Positions 1-8,165 of a DNA stretch of 64,000 nt are shown piece by piece. The position numbers and the translations under genes are program-made. Under the pieces are notes generated by a model that saw only the letters and a program-made list of their open reading frames with translations, made no database searches and was not told the origin of the DNA. This stretch comes from Rosistilla oblonga (GTDB lineage Bacteria; Planctomycetota; Planctomycetia; Pirellulales; Pirellulaceae): positions 3,224,001 through 3,288,000 of the forward strand of contig NZ_CP036292.1 in NCBI RefSeq assembly GCF_007751715.1, read 5' to 3'. Positions within the stretch are counted from its first letter, which is position 1. Each line of letters begins with the position of its first letter.

Positions 1-960
1 GGCATCGCCGAGATAGATGATCGTGCCGCAGTGAGCGTGTCCGCCGCCGGCAGCATCCTCGTCGGCCGAACCGATCCCGCGGCGGACGTCGCTGATCCCA
101 ACATAGTGAAGGTGGTCGGCGATCGTATCGATTCGCTGATACGCGTGCTGACTCGATTTCCGTCCCCGCCACGGTTCGTAGTGCGCCCCCTGGATCACCT
201 GGAACAGATGCGGGTTAACGCAGTTGCAGATGAACGCGTGACCGAGATCGTTCCAATCGATCCCCCAAGGATTAGTCGTCCCGTCGGCATACGCTTCCCA
301 ACGATGCTGCACCGGATGGTAGCGATAGACGCCGCCGTCGAATCGCTGCCGGTCGGCTTCGTCGGTTCCGGGGCGGCCGATCATCGACCAATTGGTTCGG
401 CCATGTGTACCGTACAGCCAGCCATCGGGGCCCCAGGCGAAACCGTTTGCCAGGTTGTGGGCGTTGGCGTGATTGCCGAAACCATCGAGGATCACCTGCG
501 GCGGACCATCGGGCTGGTCGTCTGCATCGCGATCGGGAATGAAGAGCATCGATGGTGGAGACATCACCCAGACGCCGCCGAACCCGACTTCGATCCCCGT
601 GACGTAGTTAAGCCCCTCGAAAAAGACGCTTCGCCGATCGTGGCGTCCATCGCCATCGCTGTCCTCGAGGATCACGATCCTGTCGCTTTTGCCCTCGCCA
701 TGCACCGGGTAGGCATAAGCTTCGGCGACCCATAATCGGTTGCGATCGTCGATGCAAAAGCCGATCGGTTGCTGCACGGCGGGTTCGCCCGCAAACAACT
801 GGACCTTGAAATCGGGAGGGACCTGCATCGTGCTGGCCGCTTCGGTCGGCGGCAGCGGTGCGGCGGATTCCTGGGACCAACTGGAACCCACAAAGATCAA
901 CACGCACGCTAACCAAGAGGTCGACAAAACAAGCGATTGCAAATGCGAAGGCATGGGCAT
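1..960 (-). CDS. Secreted beta-propeller 'membrane-bound dehydrogenase' type protein (3' end off-window)
   Basis: The frame is open from an ATG at 960 to the window edge, giving at least 320 residues. The N-terminus (MPMPSHLQ...) carries a hydrophobic stretch ending near SSWSQ, which looks like a Sec signal peptide. The mature part reads like the PVC-group 'membrane-bound dehydrogenase' beta-propeller: DFKVQLFAGEPAVQQPIGF, RLWVAEAYAYP, then NHANAHNLANGFAWGPDGW, a typical blade with WGPDG. Two acidic loops (EDSDGDGRHD and PDRDADDQPDG) resemble Ca-binding turns. In this family a HEAT segment and a c-type heme domain usually follow, but they would lie outside the window. The substrate is unknown; sugar or alcohol oxidation is only inferred from the family name. 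Confidence 0.8.
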   Translation of the reverse strand, partial: MPMPSHLQSLVLSTSWLACVLIFVGSSWSQESAAPLPPTEAASTMQVPPDFKVQLFAGEPAVQQPIGFCIDDRNRLWVAEAYAYPVHGEGKSDRIVILEDSDGDGRHDRRSVFFEGLNYVTGIEVGFGGVWVMSPPSMLFIPDRDADDQPDGPPQVILDGFGNHANAHNLANGFAWGPDGWLYGTHGRTNWSMIGRPGTDEADRQRFDGGVYRYHPVQHRWEAYADGTTNPWGIDWNDLGHAFICNCVNPHLFQVIQGAHYEPWRGRKSSQHAYQRIDTIADHLHYVGISDVRRGIGSADEDAAGGGHAHCGTIIYLGDA

Positions 961-1017
961 TTTTGCGGGGGAGCGAAAGAGGAAGAAGTCGAAGAACCGC
1001 AAGCGCAGCCGCGGCGG

Positions 1018-1521
1018 TCAAACACCAATCGTTTCGATTCGCTGCAGGCGAGTATCAAATCCGGCCGCAAGTTCGTCGATCAAACCGCTCATTCTGCCGA
1101 TCGCATCGCGGCTGGTCGCTTCCTGTTTGGTCAAACCGTCCGCCAGTTCGGCGATCGCGGCGGAGGTTTGCAGCAATGTGTTTTCGAGCGCATCGATTTC
1201 CCCCGCCTCCCGATCGCTCCACCGCTGCGAATCGAGCAGCGGACTGTTGGCGTCGCCGCTCGATCGAATCGCCTGCAGCAGTTGATCGATCCGCGACTTC
1301 AGCCGCTCGCCCACCGCCAAGCTGCTGAGGATTCCTTGATCGACCTGGTGAGCCAAGTGACGGTCGAGCTTTTGTTTACCGCCGACAAGCGTCTCGGAAA
1401 GCCTAGCGCGGAACAATCGATCGCTCTCGCATCGATGCAGCGGTTCCTGGTAGCCGCGATTGCATGGAAGCTGCCGCTCGGCATCGCTCTCCCGATCGGC
1501 GGGTTTGGTGTCGTAATTCAT
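1018..1521 (-). CDS. Hypothetical coiled-coil protein
   Basis: A 167-residue protein starting MNYDTKPADRES. I do not recognise a family. It has no signal peptide or membrane segment. From about residue 65 to the end it is rich in Leu, Ala, Glu, Asp and Arg in heptad-like spacing (ERLKSRIDQLLQAIRSS, GEIDALENTLLQTSAAIAEL), so a helical coiled coil is likely. It lies 57 bp upstream of the propeller gene on the same strand and could share its transcript. The opposite strand also has open frames here, but they lack any recognisable motif. A role as a small structural or chemosensor-like helical protein is speculation. Confidence 0.5.
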   Translation of the reverse strand: MNYDTKPADRESDAERQLPCNRGYQEPLHRCESDRLFRARLSETLVGGKQKLDRHLAHQVDQGILSSLAVGERLKSRIDQLLQAIRSSGDANSPLLDSQRWSDREAGEIDALENTLLQTSAAIAELADGLTKQEATSRDAIGRMSGLIDELAAGFDTRLQRIETIGV

Positions 1522-1730
1522 ATCTCAGCGTTATGGCCATCCTGTTCCGTTGAGCCGATTGCGATGGTCCGTCATTAACCATGATGACCTCAAGATAACG
1601 TATTTTCCCGCCGCCTGTTTCGCTCGCTTCGATGGGATGCGCCGCGATCGGTCCCGATCGACAGCAACGAGAAGCGATTGTTCCGAATGTTTCGGTCGAA
1701 CAGGGAACATTCGCAACCCATAGGAAAACT

Positions 1731-1758
1731 TTGACAATAACAGTCAGCGTGCTAGGTT
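1731..1758 (+). promoter_or_regulatory. Candidate housekeeping promoter of the first HD-GYP gene
   Basis: TTGACA at 1731-1736 is a perfect -35 hexamer. A 16-base spacer ending in TGC (1750-1752, an extended -10) leads to TAGGTT at 1753-1758. The same arrangement with nearly the same -10 stands before the paralogous gene at 3652. It predicts a leader of about 230 bases before the start codon at 1998. The rest of the 1522-1997 gap shows nothing else I can name. Confidence 0.5.
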
Positions 1759-1997
1759 TGAATCAGCCGAAGGAAAACTCGGCATGCCGTTATTATCGGC
1801 ACCCAACAGGTTGGGAACGCTGTCGCGATCACGGGCGGAAACGAACCGGTGGCGCTGCGACGACGCGAGCAACGGCAAACCAAACACGAACCGACGCGTG
1901 GCTTCGCATCGACAACTGCAATCGATGCGAGCTTCCAGCGGATTCAGATACCAATACATTTTTTACACTTTGTTCGATCGCATCCGGAGCGAGATTC

Positions 1998-2984
1998 ATG
2001 TCGGTAACATTGCAGAGCTCCGGAGGGAAAGACGAACTGGTCTCTGGGTACATCCCGATCAGCGTCTCGACCTTGGTCCCCTCAGCGATCGTGGGCATCG
2101 ATCTGTTCCAGGTGGAACCCGACGAGCAGCGGTATGTCTTGTACCGCGAGAGCGATTATCCGCTGGAACAGACCGATCTGGTGAAGCTGCGGAGCCGCGG
2201 GGTCAACAAGCTGTACATTCGCAAAGACGAACAGCCTTCGTATCAGACCTATCTGCGCGAGATGATCGACAATCCGGGCTCCGATGTCCCGGTTTCAGCT
2301 CGCGCCGGGGCGTTGAACGAGGTCGTTCGCGATCTGTTGGAATCGGCCTTTCGGGAAGGCGACCCCGACGCATCGGTCAACACAGCCGCCTATCTTGGCG
2401 AACAAACTGCCGACATCGTTTGCAACGACCAATTCGCCAGCGTCGATCTGTTCCGCGTTCTGCATCACGACTACGCCACGTTCACACACTCCGCCAACGT
2501 CGCCTTCTACGCTGGGATGCTGGCGGCCGAAGTCGGCTTCAGCCAAGCGGAGGTAGCGTTGATCTCCTCCGGGGGCCTGATCCACGATCTGGGCAAATTG
2601 CAGATCCCCGACAAGATCCTGTCGAAGCCGGGGCGATTGACCGAACAGGAGTTCCGCGAAATCCAGATGCACCCAGTCACCGGATTCCGCCAACTGGTTC
2701 ATCGCGAAGACTTGACCGAAGGCCAGTTGATGATGGTCTATCAACATCACGAACGCGTTTGCGGTGGCGGATATCCCGTCGGAATCGCGGGAGACGAGAT
2801 CCATCCGTGGGCCAAAGTCTGTGCGGTGGTCGACGTCTTCGAAGCGTTGACCAGCAATCGACCCTACCGCACCCCGATGCCGAAGCGGCGGGCGCTCGAG
2901 CTTCTGGAGCACGAGCGGGAAGGCTACGAACAAGAATTTTTGGAATGTTGGAAAAAAATCACCAACCGACTTTGGCATAATTGA
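1998..2984 (+). CDS. HD-GYP domain cyclic-di-GMP phosphodiesterase, copy 1
   Basis: A 328-residue cytoplasmic protein. The ATG at 1998 is chosen because the paralogue at 3652 aligns from the same point with the same length and GGAGCGAG lies just upstream; the frame is open further 5' but that part is unlike the paralogue. Residues 15-130 form an N-terminal domain (GYIPISVSTLVPSAIVGIDLF) common to HD-GYP proteins without a receiver domain. The HD-GYP domain spans about 150-328: H164, HDLGK at 196-200, HHERVCGGGYP at 250-260 and VDVFEALTSNRPYR near the end. The usual Asp of HHExxDGxGYP is Cys here. It probably hydrolyses c-di-GMP; the input signal is unknown. Confidence 0.9.
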   Translation: MSVTLQSSGGKDELVSGYIPISVSTLVPSAIVGIDLFQVEPDEQRYVLYRESDYPLEQTDLVKLRSRGVNKLYIRKDEQPSYQTYLREMIDNPGSDVPVSARAGALNEVVRDLLESAFREGDPDASVNTAAYLGEQTADIVCNDQFASVDLFRVLHHDYATFTHSANVAFYAGMLAAEVGFSQAEVALISSGGLIHDLGKLQIPDKILSKPGRLTEQEFREIQMHPVTGFRQLVHREDLTEGQLMMVYQHHERVCGGGYPVGIAGDEIHPWAKVCAVVDVFEALTSNRPYRTPMPKRRALELLEHEREGYEQEFLECWKKITNRLWHN

Positions 2985-3349
2985 TAGAAAATCCCCCCGT
3001 CGGAAGATCGTTCCCGCCGAGCGGCAGGACTATCGTCCGGGGGCTACTGAGGAGCAACTTTCGATCCCTAATTAGGTCGCTTTAAAACCGCATGAATTGG
3101 ATGCACCGAGTGGTTGAGCGGCCCGCGGCGAGAGTCCGCTGATCGCCCTCGACAAACAAGCGGTCCGTTCCCCGTAACCTGCAAATTGCGGCTTTTACCA
3201 CTGCGTCGACACACGCAACCGCCGCGCGGCATTCAGTACCCGGAGGCATGAAATCTTGTAGTTTCCCTACCGATAACGCTCGACTTATCTAAACCAGCCG
3301 AGCTCCAATCCCGCCCCCCCATAAGGCACTCTAATAGTCTCCGCGATCG

Positions 3350-3406
3350 GGACGGTCCAACGTGCGGTGATCCGCATAGCCACCTTTGGGGTGTTGCGGC
3401 CCGTCC
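3350..3406 (+). other. Possible three-way-junction RNA or DNA fold
   Basis: By eye, GGACGG (3350-3355) pairs with CCGTCC (3401-3406). This encloses two hairpins: TGCGG/CCGCA (3363-3376, loop TGAT) and CACC/GGTG (3381-3393, loop TTTGG). It sits immediately before the -35 of the second HD-GYP gene, so it would be upstream of that transcript. It could be the end of an upstream transcript or an operator. It does not match the c-di-GMP riboswitch cores I know. Confidence 0.25.
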
Positions 3407-3409
3407 GCA

Positions 3410-3437
3410 TTGACAGTGCTGCGATGCGTGCTAGGGT
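3410..3437 (+). promoter_or_regulatory. Candidate promoter of the second HD-GYP gene
   Basis: TTGACA at 3410-3415, a 16-base spacer ending in TGC (3429-3431), then TAGGGT at 3432-3437. The last half of the spacer and the -10 (GCGTGCTAGG) are identical to those of the promoter at 1731-1758. The predicted leader is about 210 bases. Confidence 0.5.
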
Positions 3438-3651
3438 TGAGAGAATCGAAGTTTCATTCAATCAAAGCTTCTGCCGGAGCGCTCGACGACGACGTCAGAT
3501 CGCGAGTTCGGAACCGACGGCACTGCAGCGACAATTGATTTGAACCAACGCGCGACTCAAGTCCCCTTTGTTTTCATCGCGTTCGATTCAGTCCTGTCGT
3601 ATTTTGCAATCCAAACCGCCGCCCCAACCACCAATAAACGGGGCGTGCGTC

Positions 3652-4638
3652 ATGTCGTTAACCGTTCAGGAATCCATCGTAATGGACAACCTCGCTTCGG
3701 GTTTTATTCCAATCAGCGTATCGATGTTAGCCCCAGCATCGGTCGTTGGAGTCGAGCTGTTTCAAGCGGAACATAAATCCCGCCGGTACGTGTTGTATCG
3801 CGCGAGTGATTATCCGCTGAAACAGACCGACCTGACCAAGCTGCGCCACCGCGGCGTCCACCAGCTGTTTATACGCAAGGGAGCGCAAGCGTCGTATCAA
3901 TCGTATTTGCGGCAGATGATCGACAATCCCGGCGATGACGTTCCCGTCTCCGCACGCGTGGGCGCTTTAAATGAAGTGGTCCGCGACCTGCTGGACTCCG
4001 CGTTTCGAGCTGGCGATACCGACGCGACTGTCTCGACAGCAAACTACTTAGGTCAGCGAACCGCCGACATCGTCTGTAACGATCAATTCACCCGTAGCGA
4101 TCTATTTCGCGTTTTGCACCACGATTACGCCACATTCACACATTCGGCTAACGTCGCGTTTTACGCGGGCATGTTGGCCGCCGAACTCGGATTCAGCCAA
4201 GAGGATGTCGCGGCGATCTCCTCCGGAGGTCTGATCCACGACATCGGCAAGCTAAAGATCCCCGACAAAATTTTATGTAAACCCGGGCGGTTGAGCGAAA
4301 TGGAATTTCGCGAGATCAAGATGCACCCCGTGACGGGGTTGAATCAATTGGTCCACCGCGAAGGTTTAGTTGAAGGCCAGTTGATGATGGTCTATCAGCA
4401 CCACGAACGCGTTTGCGGCGGTGGGTATCCAGTTGGGATTGGCGGCGACGATATCCATCCATGGGCCAAACTTTGTGCGGTGGTCGACGTCTTTGAAGCG
4501 TTGACCAGCAATCGGCCCTATCGAACCCCAATCCCCAAGCGTCGGGCGATCGAAATGTTGGAACACGAACGAGAAGGCTACGAACAGGAATTCTTGGAAT
4601 GTTGGAAAAAGATTACAAGCAAACTCTGGCAACGCTAA
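3652..4638 (+). CDS. HD-GYP domain cyclic-di-GMP phosphodiesterase, copy 2
   Basis: A 328-residue paralogue of the gene at 1998, very similar along its whole length, especially in the HD-GYP domain (HDIGKLKIPDKIL, HHERVCGGGYPVGI, VDVFEALTSNRPYR). The same Asp-to-Cys change in the GYP signature is present, so the change predates the duplication. The ATG at 3652 gives MSLTVQESIVMDNLASG; the open frame begins 28 codons earlier but that part is unlike the paralogue. Its last 40 bases overlap the start of the PilZ-like gene, so the two are probably translated together. Tandem duplication is the simplest history. Confidence 0.9.
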   Translation: MSLTVQESIVMDNLASGFIPISVSMLAPASVVGVELFQAEHKSRRYVLYRASDYPLKQTDLTKLRHRGVHQLFIRKGAQASYQSYLRQMIDNPGDDVPVSARVGALNEVVRDLLDSAFRAGDTDATVSTANYLGQRTADIVCNDQFTRSDLFRVLHHDYATFTHSANVAFYAGMLAAELGFSQEDVAAISSGGLIHDIGKLKIPDKILCKPGRLSEMEFREIKMHPVTGLNQLVHREGLVEGQLMMVYQHHERVCGGGYPVGIGGDDIHPWAKLCAVVDVFEALTSNRPYRTPIPKRRAIEMLEHEREGYEQEFLECWKKITSKLWQR

Positions 4639-5042
4639 TCGACACTGTCAACTGGGACATCGTGCTACCCGAGGGACACGAGGCTTTCTTTGGCGACAAC
4701 GGTTCGATTTCACCGTGCACCTACGAATCGCGTTCCTCACCGCGGATGCGCGCTCGCGGACGCGGGATCTTGTACTACGAGGAGACGCTGCGAGCATTTC
4801 CCCGCACGCAAGATCCGATGGGAATCTACACGATGGATTTTTCGAAAACCGGAATCGGTTTCGTCGCCTCGTGTCAGTTCCTTCCCGAAGAGGTCGTCCG
4901 AATCGTGTTGCCGACCTTTTGGGCTCGGCTGCGAATCACGCGCTGCACGCGGAACAATGACAAACGCTACGATTCCGGCGGCAGCTTGATCACCTGGCAT
5001 CAACCGAGTCCCGAAGCGTTCGAAACGTTGCAGCCTTCATAG
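4599..5042 (+). CDS. PilZ-like c-di-GMP binding protein
   Basis: A 147-residue protein whose ATG lies inside the end of the HD-GYP gene. It shows a PilZ-type signature: RMRARGRG (the RxxxR box, about residues 49-56) followed by DFSKTGIGFV (the D/NxSxxG box, about 80-89). A beta-rich segment follows (VRIVLPTFWARLRITRCTRN), as expected for the PilZ barrel. The first 15 residues are encoded by sequence constrained by the HD-GYP gene, so the true start may be slightly later. The overlap with a c-di-GMP phosphodiesterase supports a role as an effector or sensor in the same pathway. The output is unknown. Confidence 0.65.
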   Translation: MLEKDYKQTLATLIDTVNWDIVLPEGHEAFFGDNGSISPCTYESRSSPRMRARGRGILYYEETLRAFPRTQDPMGIYTMDFSKTGIGFVASCQFLPEEVVRIVLPTFWARLRITRCTRNNDKRYDSGGSLITWHQPSPEAFETLQPS

Positions 5043-5278
5043 GCCAGCTCAACGGCCGCGCCGCGTCGCCGCCGGGCGAACTTTGCCTGCCTGGCGATGC
5101 GGCACCGAATCGGAGTCAACGATTGGCTTTGCTGCAAAACCGCCGAGCCCCAACGCCCAGGGGGCTGTTGGCGACGCCTACAGGTGTCACAATTGTCGAT
5201 GGAAGTCTCTGTCGGCCGTGGTGGTTTGCAGAGCGTTCATGACAACCACCGGTTCGATACGAGATAGACCGAAGTTCG

Positions 5279-6469
5279 ATGAGCTCAGTTTGGCAGCGCT
5301 GGCGGGACAAGACTCCCCAATCCGAACGCGAATACCAGCAACAGATCGATCCGCTGCGGGCAGCCGCACCGGTCCCGGTGTTGTGGTTGTTTGGTAAGAC
5401 CGGCAGTGGCAAGAGTTCGGTCATCCACTTCTTGACCGGTGCCGAACAGGCGACGATCGGCGAAGGGTTTCGCCCCGAGACGAAGGCGAGCCGGCGGTTC
5501 GATTTCCCCGATTCGACCGATCCCCTGATGACCTTTCTCGATACCCGCGGTTTGGGCGAAGCCGCGTACGATCCGATCGAAGACATCGCGGCCTACAGTC
5601 AGACAACTCAGTTGATGATCGTGACGGTTCGCGTTTCCGACCACGCGTTGGTCGACGTCTTGGAACCGCTGCGTCGAATCCGCCGTGCCACGCCCCAGCG
5701 TCCCGTTTTGTTGGTGCTCACCTGTTTGCATGAAGCGACCGGAGCGATCGATCTCTCCGAGGGAATCGATCCCTTCGACGCACCGCCCGCTAGCGAAGAT
5801 CCCGCCGCGGCGGAACCGCTGCCGCCGATCCCCGCTGAACTGCAAACCTTGATCGACCGCAAGTCGGAACAGTTTGCTGGGCTCTACGACCACCTGGTCC
5901 CCGTCGATCTCACGCGACTCGAAGACGGATTTGGCGATCCCGAATTCGGCGGTCGACGACTGCGGCAAGCGATCCTGCAATATCTTCCGCACGCCTACCG
6001 GCAATCGATGTTGTCGTTGGCCAGCGATGCTCAACAACACCGATCCAAACGCCAGCGGCGGGCCCGTTGGCAAATTCTGGCATCGAGCTCGCTGGCTGCA
6101 ACCGCCGGAGCGGTTCCCGTTCCGTGGGTCGATATCCCCGTCGTCCTGGCGATCCAGTCGCATCTGGCGATCCGGCTGGGCAAGATCTACGAACAAGAGC
6201 TGACGGCGTCGCATTGGGCGGCGCTCAGCAGCGCCGCCGGTTCGCGCATCGCCACGCGGATGGCGCTCCGCGAGGTTTTGAAACTGATTCCCTGGGTCGG
6301 CATGGCCGCGGGGGCTGCCAGCGCGTTTGCCTTCACGTACGCTTTAGGCATGTCGTGGGATTGGTACTTCGCCAGCTTGCACCAAGGTCGCGCCCCGAGC
6401 GTCGACAAGTTGCGGGAGATCTTTGCCGACGAATTGCAACGTGGTCACGAACTCTGGAAAGCCGAATGA
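5279..6469 (+). CDS. GTPase with C-terminal DUF697-like membrane region
   Basis: A 396-residue P-loop GTPase. G1 is GKTGSGKSS at residues 39-47, G3 is DTRG at 88-91, and the place of G4 is LVLTCLHE (148-152), which lacks the usual (N/T)KxD. Base specificity may therefore differ, or G4 may be supplied otherwise. After about residue 260 come hydrophobic stretches (LAATAGAVPVPWVDIPVVLA and GMAAGAASAFAFTYALG) like those of DUF697/YcjF-type proteins, suggesting membrane association. The start has no strong ribosome-binding site. The stop TGA overlaps the ATG of the next GTPase (ATGA), so the pair is translationally coupled. Its cellular role is unknown. Confidence 0.8.
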   Translation: MSSVWQRWRDKTPQSEREYQQQIDPLRAAAPVPVLWLFGKTGSGKSSVIHFLTGAEQATIGEGFRPETKASRRFDFPDSTDPLMTFLDTRGLGEAAYDPIEDIAAYSQTTQLMIVTVRVSDHALVDVLEPLRRIRRATPQRPVLLVLTCLHEATGAIDLSEGIDPFDAPPASEDPAAAEPLPPIPAELQTLIDRKSEQFAGLYDHLVPVDLTRLEDGFGDPEFGGRRLRQAILQYLPHAYRQSMLSLASDAQQHRSKRQRRARWQILASSSLAATAGAVPVPWVDIPVVLAIQSHLAIRLGKIYEQELTASHWAALSSAAGSRIATRMALREVLKLIPWVGMAAGAASAFAFTYALGMSWDWYFASLHQGRAPSVDKLREIFADELQRGHELWKAE

Positions 6470-8055
6470 ATTATCTACGGTTGCTGCGTCCCCGCGCCGT
6501 AGTGCTTGTCCTCTTGTGGTGCCTGCCGGTGGCGACCTATCTGATCATCGGCACGCTGGCGGTTTATCGCGCCGGCTGGCTCTCGTCGCTCGCCTGGGTG
6601 CTGCCGGCGCTAGGAGCCATCGCGTGGACGGTTGGCAAGGTTTGGAAACCGCGACGCTTAGCTGAATCCAGCTCCGGCGCGGCGATCGTCGCTCCCGATT
6701 TCTGGACGCCTCAAGACACCGCCGCGATCGCCGTCGTCGAACAGTTCCGCAGCGAACTGCCCGAGATGAACCGCTTGAACATCGCCGATACCAACCGCTA
6801 TCTGAACGATGCGCAAGCCATGGCGAAGCGACTGGCGGGGCATTATTGCAGCCGCGGCAGCCAGGACGAACTGCGCCAGCTGACCCTGGTCGAGGTCCTC
6901 GCGGTCGTCCACTTGGCGGTCGAAGACATGGAAGACTGGGTCTTGGAAAATGTTCCGCTCAGCAACGTCGCGACCGTCGGGCATCTGCAGTCGTTGCCGG
7001 GGATCGCCCGCGCGGTCGAACTGGGACGCTTGGCAAGCTTCTGGACCACCGCGATCGCCAACCCCGCCAAACTGTTGACCTATCCGTTGTGGCAACAGGC
7101 GGGCCAGATCGGACTCGATCTGCAAGACGAACTGATCGGCGTCTTCTATCAAGCCTATCTGCGTCGGGTTGGATACTACCTGATCGAAATGTACAGCGGC
7201 CGTTTGAAAGGCGGCTCCCGTCGCTACCGTCAGCAGTTTGGGACGCTAGCCAATGCGATGCATCACAGCGGCGGCGATCGGGGAGCGTTCCAACAGTCCG
7301 AAAACGTCGAGACCACGATCGCCGTGATCGGCCAGGTGAAAGCGGGTAAGTCGAGTCTGATCAATGCCTTGATGCAGGACGAAGTCGCTCAGACAAGCGT
7401 CCTGCCCGAAACTCGCGCAGTGCAACGCTTTGAATATCGATTGCCCGGTTCCAACAACGCGATCGTCCTGCTGGACACTCCCGGCTACAGCGAAGCCGAT
7501 GTCGATCGGCAGCAACGCAAGGAGCTTCGCACGGCGGCCGAAGCTGCCGATATCGTGCTGTTGGTGATGGCAGCAAATTCGGCGGCGCGGGGCAGCGACG
7601 CTCAAGCGATCGCCGAACTTACCGACCACTACCGCAAGCGATCGCACCTCAAACCGCCGACGATCATCGCAGTGCTGACTCATGTCGATCGCCTGCGTCC
7701 AGTCCGCGAATGGACGCCGCCGTATGATTGGACGACTCCAACGTGTTTGAAAGAGGAGTCGATGGCTGAAGCTGTCGCATATACCCACGAACTGTTTGGC
7801 GACACGATCGCTCAAACGGTCTGTGTCTACGCCGGTGACCAGCATCCCAACAAGTCGGGCGTGGCCGACAACCTCGTGCCGGCGTTGATCGCCAACCTAG
7901 ACCAAGCACATGCGGCCGCGATCCTCAAAGCGTTTTACAAGCAGTTGAGCCGCAACCGGATCGAACAGCTGCGCGGGCAATTTACCGGGCTACTGAAAAC
8001 CGTCGGGCGCACTCTCTTCGATTCCGCCATCGGCGACCGCCCAGCCAAACCGTAG
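6466..8055 (+). CDS. Membrane-anchored GTPase (dynamin/Era-like G domain)
   Basis: A 529-residue protein. The ATG at 6466 is fixed by the ATGA overlap with the upstream GTPase. Residues 10-65 contain two hydrophobic helices (VVLVLLWCLPVATYLIIGTL and SLAWVLPALGAIAW). A helical middle region runs to about 270. The G domain follows: GQVKAGKSS at 289-297, DTPG at 337-340 and THVD at 405-408, all intact. The arrangement of N-terminal hairpin, helical region and late G domain fits membrane-remodelling or envelope-stress GTPases better than translation factors. With the preceding gene it forms a two-GTPase operon. The function is unassigned. Confidence 0.8.
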   Translation: MNYLRLLRPRAVVLVLLWCLPVATYLIIGTLAVYRAGWLSSLAWVLPALGAIAWTVGKVWKPRRLAESSSGAAIVAPDFWTPQDTAAIAVVEQFRSELPEMNRLNIADTNRYLNDAQAMAKRLAGHYCSRGSQDELRQLTLVEVLAVVHLAVEDMEDWVLENVPLSNVATVGHLQSLPGIARAVELGRLASFWTTAIANPAKLLTYPLWQQAGQIGLDLQDELIGVFYQAYLRRVGYYLIEMYSGRLKGGSRRYRQQFGTLANAMHHSGGDRGAFQQSENVETTIAVIGQVKAGKSSLINALMQDEVAQTSVLPETRAVQRFEYRLPGSNNAIVLLDTPGYSEADVDRQQRKELRTAAEAADIVLLVMAANSAARGSDAQAIAELTDHYRKRSHLKPPTIIAVLTHVDRLRPVREWTPPYDWTTPTCLKEESMAEAVAYTHELFGDTIAQTVCVYAGDQHPNKSGVADNLVPALIANLDQAHAAAILKAFYKQLSRNRIEQLRGQFTGLLKTVGRTLFDSAIGDRPAKP

Positions 8056-8165
8056 CTCGCGCCGCCAAAACGTTTTCCCACACGGCACCTCCCAATCGGA
8101 CGCCGTCCAATCGCCAGCGTCCCGCCCCAGAATGGCGTTGTCACCCGGTGTGAAGTTAGCACAAC

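Larger units (their letters stand above)
2985..3651. other. 667-base intergenic gap between HD-GYP paralogues
   Basis: No credible gene is visible. The gap holds the three-way-junction-like fold at 3350-3406 and the promoter at 3410-3437, which are listed separately. The short open frames here have no motif, no ribosome-binding site and overlap the promoter. Confidence 0.5.

Noticed and set aside
31-735. Plus-strand 234-codon frame at the left edge
   Set aside because: It is the complement of the propeller gene, whose motifs (WGPDG, acidic turns) are clear on the minus strand.
2985-3651. A c-di-GMP riboswitch before the second HD-GYP gene
   Set aside because: The fold at 3350-3406 lies upstream of the likely promoter and lacks the conserved bases of the known c-di-GMP riboswitch classes.
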